NCBI RefSeq assembly: GCF_029168315.1
Contig: NZ_JARGYD010000001.1
Location: 496,001-560,000 of the forward strand
Direction of reading: 5' to 3'
Origin: Psychromarinibacter halotolerans
GTDB lineage: Bacteria > Pseudomonadota > Alphaproteobacteria > Rhodobacterales > Rhodobacteraceae
Length of the DNA: 64,000 nucleotides
A program made the translations under genes and the position numbers. The notes beneath the pieces were generated by a model. The model was given only the letters and a program-made list of their open reading frames with translations. It did no database searches and had not been told where the DNA came from. This document shows, piece after piece, positions 1 through 8,084 of this stretch; position 1 is the stretch's first letter; every line of letters starts with the position of its first letter.

Positions 1-1
1 G

Positions 2-592
2 CTTGGCCGCTCGCGCGCCTTCACCGGCCACCTGTTCGACCGGATGACTGCGCTGTACGGCGATCTGGGGATCGCGGACGCGGACGCGTTCTATGGCACC
101 GTGAACCGGGTCGCGCCGGGGTATATCCGGACCGAGGCGGACGAGGTGCATTACAACCTGCACATCCTGATGCGGTTCGATCTTGAACGCGCGCTGATCT
201 CGGGCGGGCTGGAGGTCGCCGACCTGCCGGACGCATGGAACGCGCGGTTCCAGAAGGACTTCGGCGTCGTCGTCGACAAGCCCAGCAACGGCTGCCTGCA
301 GGACGTGCACTGGTCGGTGGGGCTGTTCGGGTATTTCCCGACCTACACGCTGGGCAACGTCTATGCCGGCTGCCTGCTGAAGGCGATGCAGACGGCGGTG
401 CCGGATCTGGATGCGCAGCTGGCGGTCGGCGACACCACGGCGGCGACGGGCTGGCTGCGGGAGAACCTGCAACGGTTCGGCGGTCTGCGCGAACCGCGCG
501 ATACCATCGCCCACGCCTGCGGCTTCGAACCGTCGGAAGAGCCGCTGCTGGAGTATCTCGAGGCGAAGTTCCGCGGGATCTACGGGATTTGA
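2..592 (+). CDS. M32 family carboxypeptidase, C-terminal part (5' end outside window)
   Basis: The reading frame is open from base 2 to the TGA at 590-592, so this is the last ~196 residues of a longer protein. Residues such as GRSRAF, then VAPGYIRTEADEVHYNLHI, and DVHWSVGLFGYFPTYTLGN match the C-terminal half of thermostable carboxypeptidase Taq-type (M32) zinc metallopeptidases, which are usually about 490-500 residues and release C-terminal amino acids in the cytoplasm. The HEXXH zinc site lies in the missing part and cannot be checked. The protein ends in the family-typical FRGIYGI tail. A hairpin element follows the stop directly. Family call is confident from the conserved blocks; substrate is unknown. 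Confidence 0.9.
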   Translation, partial: LGRSRAFTGHLFDRMTALYGDLGIADADAFYGTVNRVAPGYIRTEADEVHYNLHILMRFDLERALISGGLEVADLPDAWNARFQKDFGVVVDKPSNGCLQDVHWSVGLFGYFPTYTLGNVYAGCLLKAMQTAVPDLDAQLAVGDTTAATGWLRENLQRFGGLREPRDTIAHACGFEPSEEPLLEYLEAKFRGIYGI

Positions 593-601
593 AGCGTTAA
601 G

Positions 602-672
602 GACGGGGGGCTCTGCCCCCGTCGCGCTGTGCGCGACTCCCCCGAGGTATTTTGAAAGAGAAGAAGGGCGCG
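602..672. repeat. Extragenic double-hairpin element, Rhodobacterales type (copy 1)
   Basis: GACGGGGG at 602-609 pairs with CCCCCGTC at 616-623, and GTCGCGC at 621-627 pairs with GCGCGAC at 631-637. The two stems share GTC. They are followed by a purine-rich tail CCCCCGAGGTATTTTGAAAG then AGAAGAAGG. A similar arrangement (two hairpins and a GGGGATATTT-type tail) occurs at 35178-35252. I recognise this pattern as a dispersed intergenic element in Rhodobacteraceae. Here it sits between convergent genes and probably also works as a terminator. Confidence 0.6.
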
Positions 673-676
673 TTGC

Positions 677-1462
677 TTATTGCGTCCAGTCCGGGGTGCG
701 CTTTTCAAGGAAGGCGCTGATGCCTTCCTCGGTGTCGCGGTTCAGCATGTTCTCGACCATCACCGCGCCGGTATGGGCGTAGGCGGCGGCGAGGGGCATC
801 TCGATCTGGTCGTAGAAGGCGCGCTTGCCGATGCGGACGGCGCTGCCGAGCTTGGCGGCCACCTGTTCGGCCAGCGCCAGCGTTTCGGCCCCCAGTTGGT
901 CGGGGGCGACCACGCGGTTCACGAGGCCAAGGTCGCGGGCGCGGTCTGCGGTCAGGAAATCGCCGGTCACCAGCATCTCGAACGCCTGCTTGCGCGGGAT
1001 GTTGCGGCTGAGCGCGACCATCGGGGTCGAACAGAACAGGCCGATGTTGACGCCGTTGACGCCGAAGCGGGCGTCGTCGGCGGCGACGGCCATGTCGCAG
1101 GACGCGACAAGCTGGCAGCCGGCGGCGGTGGCAAGGCCGTGGACCTCGGCGATGACCGGCTGGGGCAGAGCGGGGATCGCTTGCATGACGCGGGCGCAGC
1201 GGTCGAACAGGTCGGCGAAGGCGGCGGCGCCCCCGTCGGGGGCGGCGCGGGCGGCGGTCATTTCCTTCAGGTCGTGACCGGCGCAAAAGGCGCGGCCCGT
1301 GCCGGAAAGGATGACGACGCGGATCGTCCGGTCCTGTTCCAGCGCCGCCAAGGCCGCCGTCAAGTCGGCCAGCATCGCGTCGCTGAGAGCGTTCAGGTTG
1401 TTCGGTGAGTTCAGCACCAGCCGCGCCACCGCGCCATGATCCTCGCGTTCCAGCAATGCCAT
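677..1462 (-). CDS. Enoyl-CoA hydratase/isomerase-family protein lacking both catalytic glutamates
   Basis: 261-residue crotonase-fold protein. The oxyanion-hole segment CAGHDLKEM (about 60-68) and HGLATAAGCQLVASCDMA (about 108-125) are clear. In classical hydratases the two catalytic glutamates lie in the GGGCEL and PEI(x)IG segments. Here those positions read GCQL (Q117) and FGVNGVNIG (G137), so neither acid is present. This resembles the ECHDC3-like subgroup, where hydratase activity is doubtful; a CoA-ester isomerase, decarboxylase or binding role is possible. Cytoplasmic. Monocistronic by layout, divergent from the thioesterase gene that follows, so the two may share a regulatory region and a fatty-acid theme. 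Confidence 0.85.
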   Translation of the reverse strand: MALLEREDHGAVARLVLNSPNNLNALSDAMLADLTAALAALEQDRTIRVVILSGTGRAFCAGHDLKEMTAARAAPDGGAAAFADLFDRCARVMQAIPALPQPVIAEVHGLATAAGCQLVASCDMAVAADDARFGVNGVNIGLFCSTPMVALSRNIPRKQAFEMLVTGDFLTADRARDLGLVNRVVAPDQLGAETLALAEQVAAKLGSAVRIGKRAFYDQIEMPLAAAYAHTGAVMVENMLNRDTEEGISAFLEKRTPDWTQ

Positions 1463-1518
1463 CTTGTCCTCCGCCCGCTTTCCCCCGACCCTAGGACGGA
1501 AGTTGCGGAGGGGGAAGC

Positions 1519-1938
1519 ATGACGAAGATGACGATCGATGAGTTGCACGCGTTCCTGCACGAGGCGTTCCCGCAGGTGGCGGCGGATTTCGCCGTGGAAG
1601 AGGTGGGCGACCTGCAGATCCGGGTGCGCATGCTGATCGCGGACCGCCATTTGCGGCCCGGCGGCACGGTGTCCGGCCCGTCGATCTTTGCGTTGGCGGA
1701 CGTTGCGATCTATCTGGGCCTGCTGGCCGAGATCGGGCCCGAGGCGCTGGCGGTGACGACGAACTGTTCCATCGACTTCATGCGCAAGCCCGCCGCCGCC
1801 ACCGATCTTGTGGCCGAGGCGCGGATCCTGAAGCTGGGGCGGGTGCTGGCGGTCGGCGACGTGCTGATCCGGTCTGCGGGCGATCCGGCGCCGGTGGCAC
1901 GGGCCAGCCTGACCTATTCGATCCCGCCGCGGCGATAG
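1519..1938 (+). CDS. PaaI-family acyl-CoA thioesterase (hotdog fold)
   Basis: 139 residues, the normal length for a single hotdog thioesterase. The central helix region GGTVSGPSIFALADVAIYLG (about 52-71) with its acidic residue in ALADVA, and the strand TTNCSIDFMRKP, match the PaaI/YdiI-like hydrolase group that cleaves acyl-CoA or aryl-CoA. The ATG at 1519 is preceded by GCGGAGGGGGAAGC, a strong ribosome binding site. The gene diverges from the crotonase-like gene at 677-1462. Substrate cannot be told from sequence. Confidence 0.85.
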   Translation: MTKMTIDELHAFLHEAFPQVAADFAVEEVGDLQIRVRMLIADRHLRPGGTVSGPSIFALADVAIYLGLLAEIGPEALAVTTNCSIDFMRKPAAATDLVAEARILKLGRVLAVGDVLIRSAGDPAPVARASLTYSIPPRR

Positions 1939-2027
1939 GGGGCGATCACGCAGCTTTGCCCTGCCGGTGGCTTTCGCGGCGCTGCGGCATCGCGTATGGC
2001 TGCGGCTTGTCTGGTCCGGAGGCTGTG

Positions 2028-2921
2028 TTGAACACCACCATCCGATATATCCTTGGCGGGTCTGCCGTGCTGTTCGCCCTGCTTCTGGCGGGCAGTTTTG
2101 CGGGCGCGCTGCATCCGGTTGGCGACTCGCTTGCGGTGTTCCGCCTGCATTTCGCCGCCGTGCTGGTGCTGCTGGCCCTGGGCTGGGCGCTGGCCGGTCG
2201 CCGGGCCGCGCTGGCGCTGGCGCTGGTGGGGGCCTGCGCGGTGGGGCCGACCGCGTGGATGTGGGTCCGCCCGGCAGAGGCGGTGCCCGCCGCGACGCTG
2301 GTGCATTACCAGAAGAACCTGCTGTGGGTAGAGCGTGACATGACCGAGCTGGCCCAAGACATCCGCCGTATCGCGCCCGATGTCCTGACGGTGCAGGAAC
2401 TGACCGAGGGCAATGTCGCGGTGCTGAGCGCGCTGAACGACGTGCTGCCCGCGCGCGAGGTCTGCCGCTTCGAGCGGATCGGCGGTGTGGCCGTTGCCTC
2501 GGCCTGGGCGAAGATCCCCGGCAGCGGCTTTTGCGACGAAACGCTGGGCGTCACGGGCATGCAGGTCGAGGCGCCGCAGGGGCCGTTGTGGGTCGTGTCG
2601 CTGCACCTGCACTGGCCATACCCCTATGCGCAGGCCGAGCAGATGGAGGGGCTGCTGCCGATCCTTGCGGGGCTGGACGGGCCGGTGGTGATCGGCGGCG
2701 ATTTCAACAGCGTCCCGTGGAGCACTTCTGTCGCGCGGATCGCCGAAGCGACCGGCACCGCGCGGGTCGGACCGGCGCGGTCCACCTACCGCGAGTTCGA
2801 GCCGCTGGTGCCGCTGCCGATCGACCATGTGCTTGCGCCCGAAGGCCGCAGCGGCACGACCGAGACGCGGCCGCGTCTGGGGTCGGACCACCTTGGCCTT
2901 GTGGCGCGGATCGCGCTGTAA
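2028..2921 (+). CDS. Membrane-anchored endonuclease/exonuclease/phosphatase-fold protein
   Basis: About 297 residues from a TTG at 2028, chosen because GGAGG at 2018-2022 lies 5 nt upstream; the in-frame GTG at 2025 and an ATG at 1956 have worse spacing. Roughly the first 75 residues form three hydrophobic segments, followed by an exo/endonuclease/phosphatase domain with LTVQELTEGN (metal-binding Glu), SLHLHWP, VVIGGDFNS (Asp-Phe-Asn), LPIDHVLAP and the terminal LGSDHLGL motif. All core motifs of the fold are present, so it is probably an active metal-dependent phosphoesterase with the catalytic domain on one face of the inner membrane. Related bacterial proteins are unassigned. The stop lies 3 nt from the end of the convergent transglycosylase gene. 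Confidence 0.85.
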   Translation: MNTTIRYILGGSAVLFALLLAGSFAGALHPVGDSLAVFRLHFAAVLVLLALGWALAGRRAALALALVGACAVGPTAWMWVRPAEAVPAATLVHYQKNLLWVERDMTELAQDIRRIAPDVLTVQELTEGNVAVLSALNDVLPAREVCRFERIGGVAVASAWAKIPGSGFCDETLGVTGMQVEAPQGPLWVVSLHLHWPYPYAQAEQMEGLLPILAGLDGPVVIGGDFNSVPWSTSVARIAEATGTARVGPARSTYREFEPLVPLPIDHVLAPEGRSGTTETRPRLGSDHLGLVARIAL

Positions 2922-2924
2922 CCG

Positions 2925-3725
2925 TCAGCCGTCGATCTGCGCCGCCATGATCGCGATGGCGCGCTGGTAGACGGTGGCCGCGTTCCATTCGTTGAGGACG
3001 GGGAAGTTCGTCTGCCCCTCCTGATATCCGGCGCCCGGCTGCCAGCCTTTCTGGCGCAGGTACCACGCGGTCGAGGCCATCGCGTCGGACAGGTTGTACA
3101 GATCGACCCGCCCGTCGCCGTTGCCGTCGCGCCCGTAGTTCAGCGCGTTGCCGGGCAGGAACTGGGTATGGCCGAGTTCGCCGTGCTTGGCGCCCACGGT
3201 CGACGTGGTGATCGACCCGCTGTCGATCAGTTTCAGCGCCGCGATCAGGTGCGGGGTGAAGAAGGCGGGGCGGCGGCAGTCGTAGGCCAGCGTCGCGGTG
3301 GCCGACACAAGGTTGGTGTCGCCCATGAAACTGCCGAAGGCGGTTTCCATGCCGTGGATCGCCAGCAGAACACCGGCGGGCACGCCGTAGATCCGTTCGA
3401 GGCTGGCGTAGAACTGCGCGTTCTGCGCCTTGAGCGCGCGGCCGCGCTGGACGATCACGCTGGCGCCGCGGATCTCCATGAATTTCTCGAGCGTGTAGGT
3501 GAAGCTTTTCTGATTGCGGTCGGCGGCGATGGTGCCGGTGTTGTAGCGGGCGCTCATCAGCGCGTTGATCCCGGCCTGCCCGACGCCGTTCTGTTGGGCG
3601 ACCGAGGCGAACTGGCCCTTCCACTGGTCGAATCCGGCGGCGGTGTTGCCGCAGCCGACGGACTGAGCGGCTGCGGGCGCGGCGAGGGACAGGGTGGACA
3701 GCACAAGGGTGGCAAGACGGCGCAT
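2925..3725 (-). CDS. Lytic murein transglycosylase, MltB type (SLT domain 2)
   Basis: 266 residues when started at the ATG at 3725, which has GGAG six bases upstream; an upstream in-frame ATG (3761) would add 12 residues ahead of a normal signal peptide (MRRLATLVLSTLSLAAPAAA, then AQ). After cleavage the mature protein carries FDQWKGQFA, the catalytic glutamate in HGMETAFGSF (E127), GELGHTQFLP and GDGRVDLYNLSDAMASTAWY, all hallmarks of the MltB family, which cleaves the MurNAc-GlcNAc bond to 1,6-anhydroMurNAc in the periplasm. No lipobox cysteine is seen, so it is probably soluble and periplasmic. The C-terminus lacks an obvious peptidoglycan-binding domain. Confidence 0.92.
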   Translation of the reverse strand: MRRLATLVLSTLSLAAPAAAQSVGCGNTAAGFDQWKGQFASVAQQNGVGQAGINALMSARYNTGTIAADRNQKSFTYTLEKFMEIRGASVIVQRGRALKAQNAQFYASLERIYGVPAGVLLAIHGMETAFGSFMGDTNLVSATATLAYDCRRPAFFTPHLIAALKLIDSGSITTSTVGAKHGELGHTQFLPGNALNYGRDGNGDGRVDLYNLSDAMASTAWYLRQKGWQPGAGYQEGQTNFPVLNEWNAATVYQRAIAIMAAQIDG

Positions 3726-3990
3726 GGGGGACTCCGGTTGGAAATGACGTTGCGGCGACACTACCTGCGGTGGTGGCGTTTCGGTAGTCCTGTCAACGGG
3801 TTCGGGCGGGTTCAGGCGGGTTCTCGCAAGTTCGTGATCGGCCCGCAGTTTGCCAGCCGTCTGCTTAAGGTCGGGCCGGGTTCAGCGCGTGCCCGGTTCG
3901 GGCGCTGCGTGCGCACAACATCGCTCTGCCGCCTTCCAGCCCCGTGGCAGGAATGCTAACCCGCTTGGGAAGCCCAAGCCGGAGATCCGC

Positions 3991-5211
3991 GTGCCCAGCG
4001 ACGACGTGAAAGCCCAGTACGAGGTCTATCCCTATCCCGAACGCAACCCCGCGGACGAGACGTCGCGGCTGATCACGGGCTCGCCCTCGTGGCCGCAGGA
4101 AATAGATCACTGGCTGTGGGGCGGCGTGCGGGATTGGTCCAAACCGCTGAAGGCGCTGGTCGCGGGGGGCGGTAGCGGCGACGGTCTGATCCAGCTGGCG
4201 CAGCTTCTGACATCGGCGGGGCGGTCCTACGAGATCACCTATGTCGACCTGAGCGATGCGGCCCGCAAGATCGCCGAGGCGCGAGCAAAGGCGCGGGGGC
4301 TGACCGGCATCCGCTTCGTCACCGGGTCGCTGCTGGAGGCGCCGCAGCTTGGGCAGTTCGACTACATCGACTGCTGCGGCGTGCTGCACCATTTGCCGGA
4401 ACCCGACGCGGGGTTCGCCGCCCTGTCCGGGGCGCTGGCCGAGGGCGGCGGGCTGGGGCTGATGGTCTATGCGCCGCTGGGGCGGTCCGGGGTCTACCCG
4501 CTGCAATCCGCATTCACGACGCTTTACAAGGATATGCCACCAAAGGAAAAACTGGCGCTGGCGAAAGAGCTTTTCACCCGGCTGCCGGACGGGCATCCGT
4601 TCCGCCGCAACCCGCATCTGGTCGACCACGAACAGGGCGATGCGGGGTTCTACGACCTGCTGCTGCACAGCACCGACCGGCCATACACCATCACCGAACT
4701 GACCGACGCGCTGACCCGCGCGGGGCTGGAACTGGCCGGGGTGCCGGAACCGGCGCTGTATGATCCGGCGCGTCTTTTGCCGCAGGGCCAGTCGGTGCCG
4801 GACCAGTTGTCCGACGTTCAGCGGATGCAGCTGGCCGAGGATCTGCGCGGCACCTTCAAGACCCATGTTGTCTATGCCGTGAAGCAGGGGGGGCGGATGG
4901 CTCCGCCGCGCGGCAAACCCTCTGCGATCCCGTATATCCGGGGAGCCGACCCGCGGCAGATCGCCCGCGCGGTAGCGCGCGACGGGGCGCTGCGGATCAC
5001 CGCAGGCGGCGAGAAACACACGCTGCGCATCGACCGCAAGGCCGCGCCCCTGATCGCCGCCGTCGACGGGCGGCGCCCCCTGTCCGCCATCGCGCAGGCC
5101 TGCCGTCTGGACCCGATCCGCTTTGCCGGACTATGGGGCCCGGTCGAGACGGGGCTGGGCGGCTTCGGACAGCTTCATTATTCCACGCTACTCTCCGGAA
5201 ACCGTGCATGA
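3991..5211 (+). CDS. Class I SAM-dependent methyltransferase with C-terminal PqqD-like tail
   Basis: 406 residues from the GTG at 3991, preceded by GGAG at 3981-3984; the frame is open further upstream but without family-like sequence. Opens with AQYEVYPYPERNP, a motif common in this methyltransferase group, then motif I LVAGGGSGDGLIQLAQ (SAM binding), the acidic TYVDLS, and DYIDCCGVLHHLPEP. The last ~75 residues (DRKAAPLIAAVDGRRPLSAI to LGGFGQLHY) resemble PqqD-like or winged-helix peptide-binding domains; that is my inference. Overlaps the next gene by ATGA at 5208-5211, implying translational coupling with a heme N-demethylase. Substrate unknown. Confidence 0.85.
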   Translation: MPSDDVKAQYEVYPYPERNPADETSRLITGSPSWPQEIDHWLWGGVRDWSKPLKALVAGGGSGDGLIQLAQLLTSAGRSYEITYVDLSDAARKIAEARAKARGLTGIRFVTGSLLEAPQLGQFDYIDCCGVLHHLPEPDAGFAALSGALAEGGGLGLMVYAPLGRSGVYPLQSAFTTLYKDMPPKEKLALAKELFTRLPDGHPFRRNPHLVDHEQGDAGFYDLLLHSTDRPYTITELTDALTRAGLELAGVPEPALYDPARLLPQGQSVPDQLSDVQRMQLAEDLRGTFKTHVVYAVKQGGRMAPPRGKPSAIPYIRGADPRQIARAVARDGALRITAGGEKHTLRIDRKAAPLIAAVDGRRPLSAIAQACRLDPIRFAGLWGPVETGLGGFGQLHYSTLLSGNRA

Positions 5212-6017
5212 CCTACCAGCCCGAGCCGATCCTTCAGTCCCGTCTGTCCTATGCCCCGTGGCTTAGCCCGCAGGGCCACCGGCTGCCCGGCACCGACCGC
5301 TGCCCGCCCGAGTTGTGGCTGTGGGCGGACGAGGCGCTGGCGCCGCAGATGGCGCTGCGCGACCGGCTGCTGCGCGAATGCCCGGACGATGTTGTCGCGA
5401 TGCGGCCCGAAGCGGCCGAGGCGGCGACCGAGTTGCTGTCCGAGGTGGTGACCTGGCTGCGCGACCGGCCCGGCTATGTCGTGGGCACCTCTGCCGTCAC
5501 GCGGCCCGATGGTGTGCTGGTCGAGCTTGATCACGACCGTCCGATGCACTGTGTCGCGCGGCTTGTGCAGTCCGACCTGTGCATCCTGCAAAAACAGGGC
5601 GACGAGCATGTCCTGACCGCCGCCGCGCTGTGCTTTCCGGCGCATTGGAGCCTGCACGAGAAGCTGGGTCAGCCGCTGGGGCTGATCCACCAGCGGATCG
5701 AGCCCTATGACGAGACGGTCGCGCGCCGGGTGCAGCGGCTGTTCGACGGGATGCGCGCCGAGGCGCCGCTGGTGCGGTCGAACTGCCTGCCGGATACGAA
5801 TTTCGAGTTGTTTCAGTCGGGCCGGAAGCCGTCTGGTTTCCAACGAAAGGGCGACGGCGCCCGTTTTGTGCGGCTGGAGCGTCAGACGCTTCGCCGCATC
5901 CCCGTTTCGGGCGCCGTCGTTTTCGCCATCCACACCACCATGGTGCGCCCGGATGAGCTCGACCCCGACGAAAGGGCCGACATGGACCGCCATCTGGCGG
6001 CCCGGCAAGCGTCTTAA
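5208..6017 (+). CDS. Heme-dependent oxidative N-demethylase family protein (DUF3445)
   Basis: 269 residues starting at the ATG that overlaps the upstream stop. Family landmarks are LVQSDLCILQK (about 100), LTAAALCFPAHWSLHEKLG (about 115-134), LIHQRIEPYDE and MRAEAPLVRSNCLPDT, followed by RLERQTLRRIPVSGAVVFAI. These match the DUF3445/HODM family, heme proteins implicated in oxidative removal of methyl groups from amines. It probably acts in the cytoplasm on a small methylated amine. Pairing with an adjacent methyltransferase suggests methyl-group addition and removal on related substrates, but this is only inferred from the operon. Its 3' end overlaps the convergent gene by 4 bp. Confidence 0.88.
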   Translation: MTYQPEPILQSRLSYAPWLSPQGHRLPGTDRCPPELWLWADEALAPQMALRDRLLRECPDDVVAMRPEAAEAATELLSEVVTWLRDRPGYVVGTSAVTRPDGVLVELDHDRPMHCVARLVQSDLCILQKQGDEHVLTAAALCFPAHWSLHEKLGQPLGLIHQRIEPYDETVARRVQRLFDGMRAEAPLVRSNCLPDTNFELFQSGRKPSGFQRKGDGARFVRLERQTLRRIPVSGAVVFAIHTTMVRPDELDPDERADMDRHLAARQAS

Positions 6018-6829
6018 GAGATCGCCTGAAGGATCAAAGGCATCGTGCAGATGCCTGCGGCGGCGGTCGAACACGCCATCGTCGCACCGCGCATCATGGC
6101 CTGACCGTTGCGCTTCGCCATTTCCATCGCGGCAAGGGCCGGGGGGGCGACGCGTTCCAGTTCCGCGCTGACGCGGTCCAGCATCGACACGTTTTCGGTC
6201 GGGCGATGGGCGCCCTGCACGATCTGGGTCTGGATGTAGGTCATCGCGCGGGCTTCGATGCCGTGCTTTTCGTCCACCCGCTGCTCGGCGGCGCGGATCG
6301 CGTCGATGCCGGTATCCAGGGTCGGAAGCTGGGCGATGCCGAACAGGCCGGCCCGCTTGAATTCCTCGCCTGCGTAAAGAGTATCGTTCTCGCACCAGAA
6401 CACCAGCGCGGCGTCCTCGGCCTCGTTCAGGTACTCGGTGACCTGCCAGCACAGGGCTTCCTTGGTCTCGTCGCGCATGTCGCATTGCGGCAGGTCGAGA
6501 CCCGGACGCTCTGCCACCAGCACGGTGATCGAGTGGGTGTGCGAGGTCAGGCGGGCGAGGATCTGCGTTTCGGGCAGCATCGCCGCCGGAGGCCGCGCCG
6601 CGTCAAGGAAGTGCGAAACTTCCAGCGGGCGGTCGCAGGCGGCCAGAAGCACCTGGATCTCGCCGCAGTCGAACAGAAGATATGAGGGGTCGCGCGTGTC
6701 GATCCGTTTCGAGGGCAGGTCGTGCGCCTCGAATATCGTGGTCAGGTCTTCGACGAGGCGCGTCGCGTCAGCGGACACGGGTGCCCCGAACAGCAAGCTG
6801 GATTCGAATGAGAGAGGTTTCGCGTCCAT
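6014..6829 (-). CDS. Unidentified protein, paralogue of the divergent gene at 7181-8077
   Basis: 271 residues; no family recognised. The middle shares three blocks with the divergent neighbour: RPLEVSHFLDAARP against RPFAISRFRGVTRP, ILARLTSHTHSITVLVAERPG (first 20: ILARLTSHTHSITVLVAERP) against VLQRLASHQSLLSVMIVDRK, and LCWQVTEYL...GEEF against LTWEIVDYV...GEEA. The C-terminal ~30 residues (MMRGATMACSTAAAGICTMP) are weakly hydrophobic and could contact a membrane. No signal peptide and no catalytic motif are visible. The ATG at 6829 is followed upstream by a 351-bp non-coding region shared with the paralogue. Probably a lineage-specific cytoplasmic or membrane-associated protein. Confidence 0.7.
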   Translation of the reverse strand: MDAKPLSFESSLLFGAPVSADATRLVEDLTTIFEAHDLPSKRIDTRDPSYLLFDCGEIQVLLAACDRPLEVSHFLDAARPPAAMLPETQILARLTSHTHSITVLVAERPGLDLPQCDMRDETKEALCWQVTEYLNEAEDAALVFWCENDTLYAGEEFKRAGLFGIAQLPTLDTGIDAIRAAEQRVDEKHGIEARAMTYIQTQIVQGAHRPTENVSMLDRVSAELERVAPPALAAMEMAKRNGQAMMRGATMACSTAAAGICTMPLILQAIS

Positions 6830-7180
6830 CGTGAGTTTCCTTTGACGTCCTGTCCTAAAGTATAGGTTGGGAAATGTGCCGAGATTGCGGCAGCACCTAG
6901 GTTGCAGCGTGGAATCTGGAACTACTTTGGGTTGCGGAAACCGGCCATGCTACTGAAATTGCAGGACTGTCGGCGGATACCTGCCGACCGGAACGCGCCG
7001 AATCGTGGGTGTCCGGGGCGGTGTCTGGTCGTTAAGGCCAATGTTTATAGGCCGTAACGCCGCTTCCTTCACGATGTTAAGCTTTCAGCGCAGAACAAAA
7101 CCGCGTTCTCCGCCGCATTAATTCCATACTTGTTGAATATCAGTGAACAACGATCCCGAAAGTAGGGGACTGAGAGCGGT
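6830..7180. promoter_or_regulatory. 351-bp divergent promoter region between two paralogous genes
   Basis: No gene is visible here. The region is visibly less GC-rich than its surroundings. It contains two inverted repeats: GTCGGC...GCCGAC around 6968-6985 and GTTAaGGCC...GGCCgTAAC around 7033-7060. It must hold the promoters of both divergent genes. I cannot assign hexamers with confidence. Confidence 0.5.
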
Positions 7181-8077
7181 ATGAGAAAGATACAGACTGA
7201 AGCCCGCATTATGTACAAGGGTCAGGACAATATCCTTGCCCGTGTCGATCGTGTGGCGATTGCCGCGCTTGAGCGTCGGCTTGGGATCACTGTCGAGGAT
7301 ATGGCCGAGACCGAGGACGAGCAGCTTGTGCTGACCTCTCCGGACCTGCGGGCCTATATCACGTTCTCGCCGCGCCCCTTCGCGATCAGCCGGTTCCGTG
7401 GTGTGACCCGTCCGCTTGAGAACGAAGAGCAGCGCCGCAAGGTGCTGCAACGGCTGGCATCGCATCAAAGCCTTCTGAGCGTCATGATCGTCGACCGCAA
7501 GGGCCGTGCCCCGGCGCCGGCCGGGCTGAAGATGCGCCTGACGTGGGAGATCGTCGACTACGTCCTGTCGCTGGCACCGGCGGAACTGGTCCTGTGCCCG
7601 GGACTGGACCGTTTGATGACCGGCGAAGAGGCGGTGGAGTGGCTGAACGGGATCGGAACGCGGGTGCCGCAGTTCGACCTTGGCGGCGAAAGCGAGCGGC
7701 AGTCCCGCAAAGAGATCTTCCTGCACGACCCCGAATTGTCGGCGCAGGCGTCCGCCTGGCTGCGGCACGAGGACGAAGAGCCCGAGGAAGAAGAAGAGAT
7801 CATCGGCGCCGCGCTGCGCTCGTTCCTCGACGACGACCCGGCGCCGGGCCGTCAGCACCTGTGCGACACGCCCGCCGGACGGTCGGCGCTGTATGTCATG
7901 AGCCTGACGATCGGCCTGTTCGCCTTGCCGCTGGGCGCCGCTGCGCTGTCCTACAACGCCCTGTCGGGCGGCAGCGTGCGGATGACGGCCTATGCGATGG
8001 CCGCGACGGGCCTTGGATCGGCGCTGGAGACGGCGCAGCTATCGCAGACGGTGGCGACCTTCACCGGGTTCTTCTGA
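7181..8077 (+). CDS. Unidentified membrane-linked protein, paralogue of 6014-6829
   Basis: 298 residues; an alternative start at 7211 would remove 10 residues. The N-terminal ~200 residues align by eye with the divergent neighbour (see that entry). They are followed by a strongly acidic run (HEDEEPEEEEEIIG, about 198-211). Near residue 235 there is a clear transmembrane helix (ALYVMSLTIGLFALPLGAAA) and a second moderately hydrophobic stretch before a Phe-Phe C-terminus. The likely topology is a cytoplasmic domain anchored by its C-terminus. No enzymatic motif is seen. The two genes are probably an ancient local duplication; function is unknown. The stop lies 7 bp from the convergent xerD. Confidence 0.7.
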   Translation: MRKIQTEARIMYKGQDNILARVDRVAIAALERRLGITVEDMAETEDEQLVLTSPDLRAYITFSPRPFAISRFRGVTRPLENEEQRRKVLQRLASHQSLLSVMIVDRKGRAPAPAGLKMRLTWEIVDYVLSLAPAELVLCPGLDRLMTGEEAVEWLNGIGTRVPQFDLGGESERQSRKEIFLHDPELSAQASAWLRHEDEEPEEEEEIIGAALRSFLDDDPAPGRQHLCDTPAGRSALYVMSLTIGLFALPLGAAALSYNALSGGSVRMTAYAMAATGLGSALETAQLSQTVATFTGFF

Positions 8078-8084
8078 ACCCGGT

